Source: Macrotis lagotis
Lineage: Eukaryota; Chordata; Mammalia; Peramelemorphia; Peramelidae
Length of the DNA: 64,000 nt
Assembly (NCBI RefSeq): GCF_037893015.1
Contig: NC_133660.1
Location: forward strand, 161,628,937 to 161,692,936
Reading direction: 5' to 3'
Each line of letters starts with the position of its first letter. Positions within the stretch are counted from its first letter, which is position 1. The position numbers were made by a program, and so were the translations under genes. The notes below the pieces were generated by a model that saw only the letters and a program-made list of their open reading frames with translations, was not told the origin of the DNA and made no database searches. Positions 1 through 9,483 of the stretch are shown here, one piece after another.

Positions 1-432
1 CTTCTGTTCCTGGATCTGGGCTGGGGTGGCCATGGCTGCTAGCTGTGTGCCCTGAGGGCTGGGCTCCACTTGCTCACTCTAGCAGAGGTCCCCCGCTGTT
101 CCCCCAATTTGTGCCTGGTGCTCCCTGGGACATAACTCAGGAGACTTCCCGGCTGCTGTGAGCAGTGGCTCCCAGTGCCCTGGGGCTGCCTCTGAGAGTC
201 TGAAGCTCTTTCGCTCTGGCGGGCCTCCCCTCTGGCTGGCCGCCCCTCCGAGCGGGGAACAGAGCCTTTCTGCTCTTTTCCAGGTTACCTTGAGTAAGAG
301 AACTGCCTCACTGGGTCCCTCTGTGGGTTCTGTCTCTCAAAAATTTAGTTAGAGTCCTTAGCTTATGAGCTTTATGAGAGAGCGCCTAAGACCTGATCCT
401 TTCTTGTCGCTATCTTGGATCCGCCCTACATT
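1..432 (+). repeat. GC-rich block, probable LINE-1 5' UTR
   Basis: This is the only GC-rich stretch of any length in an otherwise AT-rich window. It runs off the left edge. Its last part (about 300-432) has a 'gggttctgtctctcaaaaat' stretch and ends near 'gctatcttggatccgccc', which resembles a degenerate YY1-type CCATCTTGG site. I recall such text at the end of marsupial LINE-1 5' UTRs, but that is memory, not a search. It is followed at once by LINE-1 ORF2 3' sequence, which supports a LINE-1 origin. The 64-codon open frame inside it (158-352) is taken as chance. An unrelated GC-rich promoter fragment is the alternative. Confidence 0.45.
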
Positions 433-537
433 AAATTTAAAAGATTTGCACAAACAAAACCAATGCAGCCAAGAATGGAAGGAAAGTCAAAAATTAGGAG
501 AAAAAATTTATATCAAGTTTATATCAAGTTTCTCTAA

Positions 538-635
538 TGCAGAATAGCTCATATTCTCATAAATTTGACTCAGTTCTCTATGTATTTGGGAATAGAGAAC
601 TGAGTCAAATTTATGAGAATATGAGCTATTCTGCA
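538..635. repeat. Perfect 44-bp inverted repeat (hairpin) in the LINE-1
   Basis: Bases 538-581 are the exact reverse complement of 592-635, with a 10-base loop. The right arm is collinear with normal LINE-1 ORF2. The left arm replaces the expected ORF2 bases, so it is an inverted copy of its neighbour. Confidence 0.95.
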
Positions 636-1524
636 ATTGAGAAGTGGTCAAAGTTATGATAAGGCAGTTTTCAGAAGAAATCAAAGCTATCTAAAACAAT
701 GATTTTAAAAACCCTCTAAATCACTATTGATTAGAGGAAATGTAAATTAAGACAACTCTGAGGTTACCACCTCACAACTATCAGCTTGGCTAATATAACA
801 AAAAAAAAAGGAACATGACAAACATTGGAGATTAGGGTAAATTGGAACACTAATGCACTGTTGGTGGAGTTGTAAACTGATTCAACCATTCTGAAGAACA
901 ATTTGGAACTATGCCCAAATGGCTAAAAAAGGCAATACCACTATTAGCTCTGTATCCCAAAAAGATTTTTTTAAAAGGCAAAGAATTTTTTATGTACAAA
1001 AAATATTTTAGCAAATCTTTTTGTGGTGGCAAAAAATTGGAAATTGTGGGAATGTTCATCAACTGGGAAATGACTGAACAAATTGTGGTATGTGAAATAT
1101 TTTTATAGAATATTATTGTGCTATAAAAATGATGAACAAAATGTTTTTGGAAAAATCTGATAAGATTTACATGAACTGATGCAAAATGAAGTGAGGACCA
1201 GAATATTTTACAACATTGCATGTTGATAAATTGTGAATGATTTAAAGCTGTTTTCAACTAATACAAAGATCCAAGACAATTCTTAATGACATAATGAAAA
1301 ATGCTATCCACCTGAAGAACTGATTAGTCTGAATGAATACAAAGCATATCATTTTTACTTTACTTTTTCATGTTTTCTTTTACAACATGATCATATGAAA
1401 TATATGAAAATATACTTTTTATGACTGCATATGTGTAAGGTATATAAAATTGTTTGCCTGCTCAGTGAAGAGAGAGAGGAAGGAGGGAGAGAATTTGGAA
1501 CTCAATATTAAAAAAAACTGTTTG

Positions 1525-1673
1525 GGGGGCAGTTAGGTGGCATAGTGGATAGAGTACCAGCCCTGGAGTCAGGAGGACCTGAGTTAAAATCTGACTTCAG
1601 GTAAGTAATAATTGCCTAGCTGTGTGACCTTGGGCAAGTCACTTAACCCCATTGCCTTAAATAAATAAAAAAA
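1525..1673 (+). mobile_element. tRNA-derived poly(A) SINE (family A), copy 1
   Basis: Family A is defined here for the later entries. It has a head like GGGCAGCTAGGTGGC, an A-box-like GGCRCAGTGGATAGAG, a B-box-like GTTCAAATCC, a CORE-like segment TGTGTGACCTTGGGCAAG, and a tail TTGCAAAAACCTAAAA. This copy has a diverged tail (AAATAAATAAAA) and sits in the LINE-1 3' UTR, so it is younger than that insertion. Confidence 0.92.
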
Positions 1674-1745
1674 TTAAGAAAAACAAATGTGAAATAATTT
1701 TTACACGTAATTGACAAATATTTTAAAAATAAATAAAACACTCCA

Positions 1746-2412
1746 TGACTGGATTTCATCATTCCTCTGAGAATTTCATACATCTTCAGAGTTGGAAATG
1801 ACCTCATCAGCCATCTAGTCTGATCTACAGTTAAAAAAAAATACTTTCTTCTGGGATACTCCCAAGAAATAATCACCCAGTCTTTATATGCTTCCATGAG
1901 GGTATCCCATCACTTCCCAAAGCAACTTGGTTTTGGCTAGCCTAAATTGAAAGGAAAATTATCTTTCACTTAAGCCAAAATAAGCTGCTGCAACTTCAAC
2001 CTAGAATTCAGTTTTACCATCTTAGGACCTAAAAGAATGTATTACATTTCTCTTCCAGGTGACATGACTCATGAATTTGAGAGCAGTTACCATGTCTATC
2101 CTCCCCTCACCAAGTCTTCTCTTCTCCAGGTGTAACATCCCAACACATTAAATATTATGGCCTATTTCTAGTCCTCATTGGTGACCTCTGCATAGTATAT
2201 GTTGCTACTGACCACTCCTAGAAGGATACATTTTTCCTTCTGTGTGTGATATTGTTCTCCTAGCTCTCTTTACAACTGCTGTCTTTAGCTTATCAATGTT
2301 CTTCCTTATATTTTATATCTAGAACTAATTGCTTCTTGTTTATTCCACATGCCTCACTACATACACTGTTTTCAGTCAAATAGACCTCTTTCTTGTACTC
2401 AAATCCATCACT
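1746..2412. other. No feature recognised
   Basis: This stretch is AT-rich with mixed composition. A short MIR-like piece may be present near 1770-1830 ('ttcagagttggaaatgacct'). No open frame, RNA gene or repeat boundary is convincing. Confidence 0.5.
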
Positions 2413-2425
2413 ACATCACCTGTCT

Positions 2426-2581
2426 TTCTTAAAAAAATTTATTTATTTAAGGAAAAGGGGCTCTATGATTTACCCAAGATCACACAGCTAGGCAATTATT
2501 AAGTGTCTGAGGCTGGATTTGAACTCAGGTCCTCCTGACTCCAGGGTTAGTGCTCTATCCATTGTGTCACTTAGCTGCCCC
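2426..2581 (-). mobile_element. Family A SINE, minus strand
   Basis: The target duplication 'acatcacctgtct' lies at 2413-2425 and 2582-2594, exact over 13 bases. The 3' tail (left end here) is unusual: it lacks the TTGCAAGGCAATGGGG complement and carries AT-rich sequence instead. Confidence 0.92.
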
Positions 2582-3003
2582 ACATCACCTGTCTCTTACT
2601 CTGTTCCATGCCTTCATTGTACTGTTTCTCACCCATCCTAATGGGAATTTTCCTGAGTCTCCTAGTTGGATGCCTTTTCCCTTCTCAATGTATCTATTTC
2701 TATATTTGAAAGTTGCATCTCCTCAGTAGAATGAAAGCTTCTAAATGTTTAGTGAATTGAACCGAACTTCCCTAGGTCAGAAATCCACTGATAGTAGCAG
2801 TGAAGGAATGTAGGAAAAACCCGAAATGACAACAGGGAAGAGACCTGAGCCTTTGCTATCTATGCTCTCTTGAAATATTTTATTTCAGTTTATGAAATGA
2901 TACAGAAACTCTTAAATAATACGTGACTCTGTTTTGCTGTTTTCATTTTCCACACAGAATCTAACATAAATAAATATTTTCATTTATGGAGCAAACACTC
3001 TCA

Positions 3004-3005
3004 AA

Positions 3006-3036
<31 letters not shown>
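3004..3036. repeat. (CA)n microsatellite
   Basis: About 16 CA units with one interrupting T near the left end. Confidence 0.95.
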
Positions 3037-3810
3037 TAAATAATATGACTCCTTTTAGTGATTTATTACTCTTTCCTCAAATGTTTTCTATCTTCATTTG
3101 ATAGATTTTATTTCCTATTTGTTCCAAATTGGGAATGCCTAATAACTGCATTGCAGAGTGAATTTTTGACCAGGTACTCAGATCTTTTTCAAACCCTTGG
3201 TCAATGACTCTTGTCCATCCTCCACTCCAACAATGTCTGCCCAGGAATGAAGACCAGACATAGACTTTTTTAGCATGTGTAGCCAGTGTAAAATGTCATT
3301 GAGGGTATTCTGATAGCTTATCTTTTATTCAAGTGTTATTTAAAAAGGAAAAAAGAAAAATACATAGTAGGAAAATAAAATTCTTCTGTAGATCAATTAC
3401 ATTAATTGTAAATGATTTCCTATATCAACCACTCTTAGCTATTTGCTTTTTACTTTGTTTCTATGCAGAGAAACAAGATAGCCACTGTTCAGGAGAGAGA
3501 ATAAGTACTGATACACAATTAGTCATTCTGCTCTCGTGTGTGAAGTCAGAAAATCTTTTTCTCCCCTAGCCAAAGCAATGACTCATTCTATCCTCTCAGT
3601 ATTATAGTAGATGGTCTGCTTTGCTGCAATACAGCAAACAGGCCATTCATTCAGCAACATTTATACAGAAGAAACTGCATTACCATATCGGAAACATCAA
3701 CAAAAGATTGGTGCAAAAATATAATAACAGAATCACTACCTTAACATTAAGGAGTGATGTTCAAATATAACTGGAATCCTAATACCATTCTTCTATCTGA
3801 CCCTGGAAAG

Positions 3811-3811
<1 letters not shown>

Positions 3812-3854
<43 letters not shown>

Positions 3855-3865
3855 ACACACACATA
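3812..3865. repeat. (CA)n microsatellite
   Basis: About 20 uninterrupted CA units, then a short imperfect continuation (acgtacacacacatat). Confidence 0.95.
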
Positions 3866-4500
3866 TACAAACTTGCACGTAATGCATTACACATGAACTA
3901 TATAGATGCACATTAGTGTCCCAAATGTCTTACTACGGTTTTAAACTTTAACAACTTCAGTATTATAAATGCTACAATCTTGAAAACTTGTTTTGTTTTC
4001 TTCTAGAATTACTTAATTTTCTGAAATGCGAATAATGATTCCTTCCTTGTTTTAATTTTAGTAAGTTTGGGTACCTTGTCAGGCATTTTCTGTGCTATAG
4101 TTTGTGAATGACACTTTCTCAGTTGATCAGTAGAGGATTACTTTTTCTTGTAGAGTCCCATCAAAACTGTCAAATAAGTACCAAAACTTCCATTTTTGTT
4201 GGGAATGATCTTAGAGCTAGGACTATAAATGAGATCCTTTTAGTCTCTGAGCAGTAGCTATAGAAAGTTTCTACAAAGTTAAGCAATCAGAGAGTGATAA
4301 GACAGTAGTTATTTTGAATTATGAGAAGAAACATCAAAATTTTAAACATGTAATTAACCTTTCAAATGCTGGATTTTTTAATATATTTGTAGCATTTATA
4401 CTTCTGAAATTATTAAAGCTTAAAACTGCACAACAACTTTTGGGAATATGTATTATATAAAATATATACATTCATATGTAAATGCACATATATACATACA

Positions 4501-4545
4501 GTGTGTGTATATATATATATGTATGTATATATATATATATATATT
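4501..4545. repeat. (TA)n with GTAT interruptions
   Basis: Alternating TA with two GTAT breaks, directly upstream of a long SINE. The SINE head begins within a few bases of its end. Confidence 0.95.
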
Positions 4546-4551
4546 TATAAA

Positions 4552-4868
4552 AGGGCAGCTAGATAGTGCAGTGGATAGAGCACTGGTCTTGGAATCAGAA
4601 GGATGGAAGTTTGAATCCCATCCTCAGATACTCGACATTATCTGTGTGACCTTGGGCAAGTCACTTAACCCTGAATGCCTCATATCCAGGGCCATCTCTA
4701 ATCGTCCTGATTCATGTATGGCCACTGGATCCAGATGGTTTTGGAGGAGAAAGTGAGACTGGTGACTTAGCACAGCCCCCCCTCACTCAAATACAATTCA
4801 TGCGCTTATCATGGCATCACTTCCTTGATGTCATGGTCTTTTTCGAGAACAAAGGACAAACATCATCA
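4552..4868 (+). mobile_element. Long (about 315 bp) tRNA-derived marsupial SINE
   Basis: The left half has the same type of head as family A. The right half is different: 'gaggagaaagtgagactggt', 'gacttagcacagcccccc' and a terminal 'gagaacaaaggacaaac'. This longer arrangement matches an abundant metatherian SINE type I recognise but do not name. The tail is CATCATCATG rather than poly(A). A 102-codon frame (4448-4756) running through it is chance. Confidence 0.8.
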
Positions 4869-5222
4869 TGTTTATATGAATATATATAATCATATACATA
4901 TATACATACATATAGAGATACATAACAGAAAATTGTCCAATAGTTAATCTGTATCTTTATTTTTAATTTTTATGCAGCCAGAATAGTCTTAAAAGGATCA
5001 ACTATCTTCAAGTACTTGGAAGACAAAGAGGCTAGGAGCAATGGTTAGCAGCAGAGAGGCAAATAAATGTAGTTCTTGATATTAGAAAGATTTTCTAACA
5101 ACTTGGGACTGTTTTGGGAAGTGGTAAGATTCCCTTTCACTGGAGATTGACAGGGAAAGGCTCCAGATCCTTTAACTAGGAGTCCACTTTTCCCTTTCTA
5201 ACTGAAATTCTGTGATTCTGTG

Positions 5223-5430
5223 ACTTTATAATAGCTGAAAATCATATACTCTTTTAGGGTTCAAAAGCACTTTACACACATGATTTCATTTATCTTCTCC
5301 AAAGCCCCCTAAGGGTTATAGGTTTATTGCCCCTGTTTTGCAGATGAGGAAACTGAGAGACTCACCCATAGTCATACAACTAACCAATGTTAGGGGTAAA
5401 ATGGGGTCCAAATCATTGTTATCACAGATG
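5223..5430 (-). mobile_element. MIR/CORE-like SINE, minus strand
   Basis: It carries the complement of the CORE-SINE 3' half: 'cagatgaggaaactgagaga' near 5341 and 'gtcatacaactaac' further on. It is highly diverged with no clear target duplication, so it is old. Confidence 0.7.
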
Positions 5431-5511
5431 AAAGAAACTTGAAACACAGAAAGGGAAAGTAATTAACCCAAAATTACATAGAAAGGTGAACAACAACTTG
5501 AATCAAAATTC

Positions 5512-5544
5512 TTTTTTTTTTTTTTGCAAGGCAATGGGGTTAAT
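5512..5544 (-). mobile_element. Family A SINE tail fragment
   Basis: Only poly(T), then TTGCAAGGCAATGGGGTTAA is present. This is a 5'-truncated insertion of about 20 bases plus tail. Confidence 0.7.
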
Positions 5545-5589
5545 TTTTGTCCCATTGTTTTGTCTCCTACTAGGAGCATGTGGACATTG

Positions 5590-5745
5590 ACTAGATCAAT
5601 CCTGGGCAAATCACTTAACCTTTCTGAGTCTTATTTCCTCATAAATAGGGAATAAAAAACTTGTGCTACATAGTCACAGTGCCATTGTAAGGAAAGTACT
5701 TTAAAATTTTCAAAGAGCCATGTAAATGTGAAATGTTTATATTAG
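5590..5745 (+). mobile_element. MIR/CORE-like SINE 3' half
   Basis: 'tgggcaaatcacttaacctt' followed by 'cttatttcctcataaatagg' and a 'cattgtaaggaaagtacttt' segment match the right part of a CORE-SINE. The head is missing. Confidence 0.65.
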
Positions 5746-5764
5746 TAAAAGAATACCCTCTTAA

Positions 5765-5919
5765 GGGGCGGCTAGGTGACGCAGTGGATAGAGCACTTGC
5801 CTTGGAGTCAGGAGTACCTGGGTTCAAATCCTACCTCAGCCACTTAATAATTACCTAGCCGTGTGGCCTTGGGCAAGCCACTTAACCCCAAAGCCTTGAA
5901 AAATCTAAAAAAGAAAGAA
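5765..5919 (+). mobile_element. Family A SINE
   Basis: Target duplication 5750-5764 and 5920-5934 (agaAtaccctcttaa / agaaAaccctcttaa, one mismatch). With the minus copy 110 bases to its right it makes an inverted SINE pair. Confidence 0.95.
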
Positions 5920-6030
5920 AGAAAACCCTCTTAAATTAAGGTAATTTTTCTTAGTCTGTCATGTCCCTCTAGCAAAGAAAATGAAAATTAGTGATATTAC
6001 TTTTCCTTGTTATGACTCCCCCCACCCCCA

Positions 6031-6174
6031 CCTTTTTCCAAGGCAGTAGGGTTAAGTGACTTTCCCAAGGTCACACGGCTAGGTAATTATTAAGTGTCTG
6101 AGGCCGAATTTGAACTCAGGTCCTCCTGACTCTAGGGCTGGTGCTCTATCCACTGTGCCACTTGGCTGCCCCCC
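6031..6174 (-). mobile_element. Family A SINE
   Basis: Near full length. The tail at the left is replaced by C-rich sequence (6018-6032). It abuts a second minus copy on the right. Confidence 0.92.
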
Positions 6175-6197
6175 AAATTCTTTTTTTAAATAATATT

Positions 6198-6305
6198 TGC
6201 CACACAGCTAGGTAATTGTTAAGTGTCTGAGACCGGATTTGAACCCAGGTACTCCTGACTCCAAGGCCAGTGCTTTATCCACTACACCACCTAGCTGCCC
6301 TTCCC
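6198..6305 (-). mobile_element. Family A SINE, 3'-truncated
   Basis: It starts at the CCACACAGCTAGGTAATT complement, so the last 40-50 bases of the element are missing. The head end (cacctagctgccc) is intact. Confidence 0.9.
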
Positions 6306-7360
6306 CCAAACAACATGTAAAAAAAATTTTAAAACACTTTTTTAAAAAGTTGTGAGTTCCCAATTCTTTCTCTTTCCTCTCTCTCTCCTCCCAGAGGCAT
6401 CCCTAAGTAAGCCATCTGAGATAGTTTACACAAATGTAATTATGTAAAACAATTCTGTATTAGTCAGTTTATGAACCAAGATTCTTCTAATACATAAGAG
6501 CTGGAAACCAGCTTGGAGATCTAGTTAACCCTAACCCTTTAAGGAACCTGAAGTCCAGAGAAGGGAAGGGAGCTGTTCATGTTCACATACAGTTTTTAGA
6601 GTAGGGGCCAATAAGGGAAAAGTTGTCCCAGAGATTTATAGAACCATCACATTAGACTTTGAAAAGGATCTTAATTACTAATACAAATCAATTAACCTAC
6701 TTTTATTAAGGATTTACAATTTATTACCAGACATTGGTCTAGAAGACAGGGATACAAAGACAAAATTGGAACTACCTCTGCCCTCAAGGAACTTCCATGC
6801 TTCAGTCAGAAATTTCTTTCACATAGGCAATAGAAAGAGTTTACAGGGTCTACAGTCTTGTTTAAAATTAGAATAATTGCAGTTATAAACATATAATCTT
6901 TGAGTGAGTTTCTCCCCATGGAATCTGAGAAGCATATGAATTTAACTTTGTTTTATGCATAGCTAGGATATCAAACCTAGGAGAGGACAAAAAGAAATAA
7001 GGTGAGTAAAAATGTCTTACTTTATAGAAATAAAATATTATTTTATGAAAGAACATTTAAAAAGAAAATATTATGAGGAATGAATCTAGAAAAATATTAA
7101 GAATTAGGATTTGAAAAATGCTGAAGTGACTCTCTTCCTGTCATAGCTGGAGAGAAGTTAGAAAAGAAAAGGAGGAAAAAAGTGGGGGAAAAAACCCTTT
7201 TTTTAAAAAAAATGAAATTAGCATATCCTTTATCTTATGAAGATGATGAATGGGATTCCTTCTAAGAAACTTTGTCATTCTGAATTAAAGAAGAGGTGTG
7301 GGGTTGTGTTCTCAGTCATCTATAGCTATAGTCAGACTTTGAGGTAATTGTAATCTTTTT
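6306..7360. other. Mostly unrecognised; one old dispersed repeat piece
   Basis: 6680-6800 (+) matches the 'tttattaagg...gggatacaaagac...ctgccctcaaggaacttcc' pattern of the old family described at 27005. The rest is AT-rich without supported features. Confidence 0.5.
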
Positions 7361-7370
7361 CATGGCTAAT

Positions 7371-7523
7371 TTTTTTTTTTAGGCTTTTGCAAGGCAAATG
7401 GGATTAAGTGGCTTGCCCAAGGCCACACAGCTAGGTAATTATTAAGTGTCTGAGACCAGATATGAACCCAGGTACTCCTGACTCCAGGGCCAGTACTTTA
7501 TCCAGTACACCACCTAGCCGCCT
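7371..7523 (-). mobile_element. Family A SINE
   Basis: Target duplication catGgctaat (7361-7370) and catAgctaat (7524-7533). Full length. Confidence 0.93.
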
Positions 7524-7533
7524 CATAGCTAAT

Positions 7534-8003
7534 ATTTTGCAAATAATTATCCATTTCTTTTTTTACTATTTATTTCATTGTTACCAAATTAGTAAATGTT
7601 AACATTTATTTAATCCTTGAGATCAAGATACCTAAAATATATATAGAGATATATAAAAAAGGACCACTGGGAATAGATTTCTTCAACTTATTCAATAATA
7701 TTTGATGGGTCAGGGCTCTAAGTTGAGCTGATTGAGAAATATGGTAAAATTTACTAATAAGGAAATATCCAAATATCAATATAAATTTGGGTATAACCAC
7801 ATATTAGTTTAATTTAGTCTCCCAGGACAAAAGAAGTAATCAAGGAAGAACTGAATTTCATATTGTATTATGAGAGGCAAAGTGTCTTTTCATACCTGGA
7901 TTTCACTGGGTCATCCTTTTACTACTAAGAAGTCACAGACAAAATCACTCCATTCATTAAGGGTATGTTGTGGTGAGCAGGTTTTATTTTTAATAAACAG
8001 GTG
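7534..8003. other. No feature recognised
   Basis: AT-rich sequence left of the LTR element. A 64-codon minus frame (7606-7800) has no recognisable feature. Confidence 0.5.
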
Positions 8004-8452
8004 AAATTGAAGTATAATATCAATGTTTGTGAAATTCCTGTATATAGAGGGGTCCTTGACCTCCTTCTGGGCCTTGAGAAATTCCTTAGAAATATAACTT
8101 TGGCTAAGTGCCTTTAGGTCTGAATATAGTCCAATAGGACCCTAGGGGTCATGGATATACCATAAAATTGTTTAAAGATTTACAAAGCACCCTTGTTAGC
8201 CTAATTATCTTGCTGTATCTGTTAAATTCCAGGACTGCCTCCCCCTTTCCCAGATGTGGCTGGAACCATAAGATAGTAAATCCCTGACTCCCTCCATCTC
8301 AGACAATTATTACACAAAGACCCTGAGCCCTTCTCACCCCTATCTATATGGAACCCTATGTTTACATATGTATATGTCAAGATAATATATCTGACTGCTG
8401 TCTTTGCTTTTCTGTATCTTGCTTGCTTTCAGTACCCCCCCCCCCCCAACAC

Positions 8453-8460
8453 TATAAAAA
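8453..8460 (+). promoter_or_regulatory. LTR TATA box
   Basis: TATAAAAA just downstream of a C-run. The 3' LTR keeps the same box at 16720-16727. Its placement about 75 bases before the poly(A) signal fits U3/R of a class I LTR. Confidence 0.75.
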
Positions 8461-8528
8461 CCCTATCCCCTGAACACTTAGGTACTGTCTGATTTGGGTA
8501 CTCAATCCCCCAGACAGTCCCTGGGAAT

Positions 8529-8534
8529 ATTAAA
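8529..8534 (+). terminator. LTR poly(A) signal ATTAAA
   Basis: ATTAAA lies 59 bases before the LTR end. It is conserved in the 3' LTR (16796-16801), where it would act in 3' end formation. Confidence 0.65.
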
Positions 8535-8589
8535 GATCTCTAACCTTATCAAATTCTGGTCTCCATCTCGCTTTTTTGGGTACAACATT

Positions 8590-8607
8590 TGGAGGCCCCA
8601 GCGAGAT
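8590..8607 (+). other. Primer-binding site, tRNA-Gln type
   Basis: TGGAGGCCCCAGCGAGAT begins two bases after the LTR end. From memory, the complement of the tRNA-Gln 3' end is TGGAGGTCCCACCGAGAT, giving 16 of 18 matches. tRNA-Gln priming is known for some murine class I elements. Other tRNAs were not checked by search. Confidence 0.7.
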
Positions 8608-9339
8608 CTTGGTGTTTTGTGTCACCAAAGCAGACCACAGGAGCCTCAAGTTTAGGTTCAAATGGACTGTCTCTCCCTTTCTTAGGGGCACTGGACCCTG
8701 ATGATGTTCCAGGGCCCCAGGACTAGGTTAGACATAGTCTTAGTATGGCCCTCTCCTCGGCTGCTATCCCCCATTCAGCCTAAGTGGAGATCCTGTTACA
8801 CCTCTGCAGGTAAGCTTGTTCTGATTCTGGGTCTCGACATTTGGGTGCAGGGGAATTCTATATCAGACGCGATGTCTGGGTCCCCTCTTTTGGGTGCTCC
8901 TTTGCAATAGCAGGGCCACATTTGGTCGGCCTTTGGGAAGGTGAGATGGTTGGACGGGACACTGAAATCTCCCCTCATGGCATTCCTGAGACTTCAGGAA
9001 TCTGCCATTGGCCTGTGTTTGTGGATATGTGTTGAGATTGTCAGTTTGGAAAATTCTGTTGCATTTGTGTGATCTGTGCTTGTGCCTCATCTGTCTTTAT
9101 GTGTTTAGATTGTCTATTTACCTGTGTGTGTTCAGGTTCTTCTATTGATTTGTTAGATGGGGAGAAAAGTTCCCCTAAAATTGTCCTTGGGTTGCCTCAT
9201 TTAAATTGCTGCTCTTTGTTATTTTGAGCAGCTAGATTTATGGGCATCTAATGCCCTCACTGGCTCTCCCCTTGAGCCTGCTTCCTGCCTGTGTTACAGT
9301 AGATAATCTGATCCCTCCCTCCTCACCTCTGAGTTGTCT

Positions 9340-9469
9340 TTTTTTTAGGTTTTTTTTTGCAAGGCAAATAGGGTTAAGTGGCTTGCAAGGCCACACAGCT
9401 AGATAATTATTAAGTGTCTGAGACTGGATTTGAACCCAGGTACTCCTGACTCCAGGGCTGGTGCTTTAT
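9340..9469 (-). mobile_element. Family A SINE, 5'-truncated, inside the ERV
   Basis: Exact 14-bp duplication cctctgagttgtct at 9326-9339 and 9470-9483. The head (cacctagctgcccc) is absent although the duplication is intact, so the truncation happened during reverse transcription. Confidence 0.95.
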
Positions 9470-9483
9470 CCTCTGAGTTGTCT

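Larger units (their letters stand above)
433..1745 (+). mobile_element. LINE-1 ORF2 3' end and 3' UTR, degraded
   Basis: The sequence follows the end of marsupial LINE-1 ORF2: a 'gcacaaacaaaaccaatgca' block near 450, the 'caactctgaggttaccacct' block near 755, and 'ctaatgcactgttggtggag' near 851. Short stretches of open frame, such as 911-1108, are ORF2 C-terminal relics with frameshifts. The 3' UTR carries a purine-rich 'gagagagaggaaggaggg' stretch near 1470 and an A-rich end near 1740. A SINE (1525-1673) splits the 3' UTR. ORF1 and most of ORF2 are missing. Confidence 0.85.
2595..4500. other. Sequence with no recognised gene, two CA microsatellites
   Basis: Apart from CA repeats at 3004-3036 and 3812-3865, no repeat family or coding frame is evident. 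The 78-codon frame at 3333-3569 shows no domain. This could be single-copy intronic or intergenic sequence. Confidence 0.5.
8008..8587 (+). repeat. 5' LTR (580 bp)
   Basis: Begins TGAAGTATAATATC and ends GGGTACAACA, giving the TG...CA ends. U3 runs to about the TATA box at 8453. R/U5 carries an ATTAAA poly(A) signal. Compared with the 3' LTR it has an extra 18 bases at about 8053-8070 and a longer C run (8435-8448). Confidence 0.93.

Noticed and set aside
4552..4640. Possible tRNA gene from A- and B-box-like motifs
   Set aside because: All such motifs in the window belong to SINE heads; no cloverleaf with a proper acceptor stem.
8004..8040. ERV boundary one base further left using GTGAAAT
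   Set aside because: The exact AAAT duplication and TG...CA ends fix the boundary at 8008.
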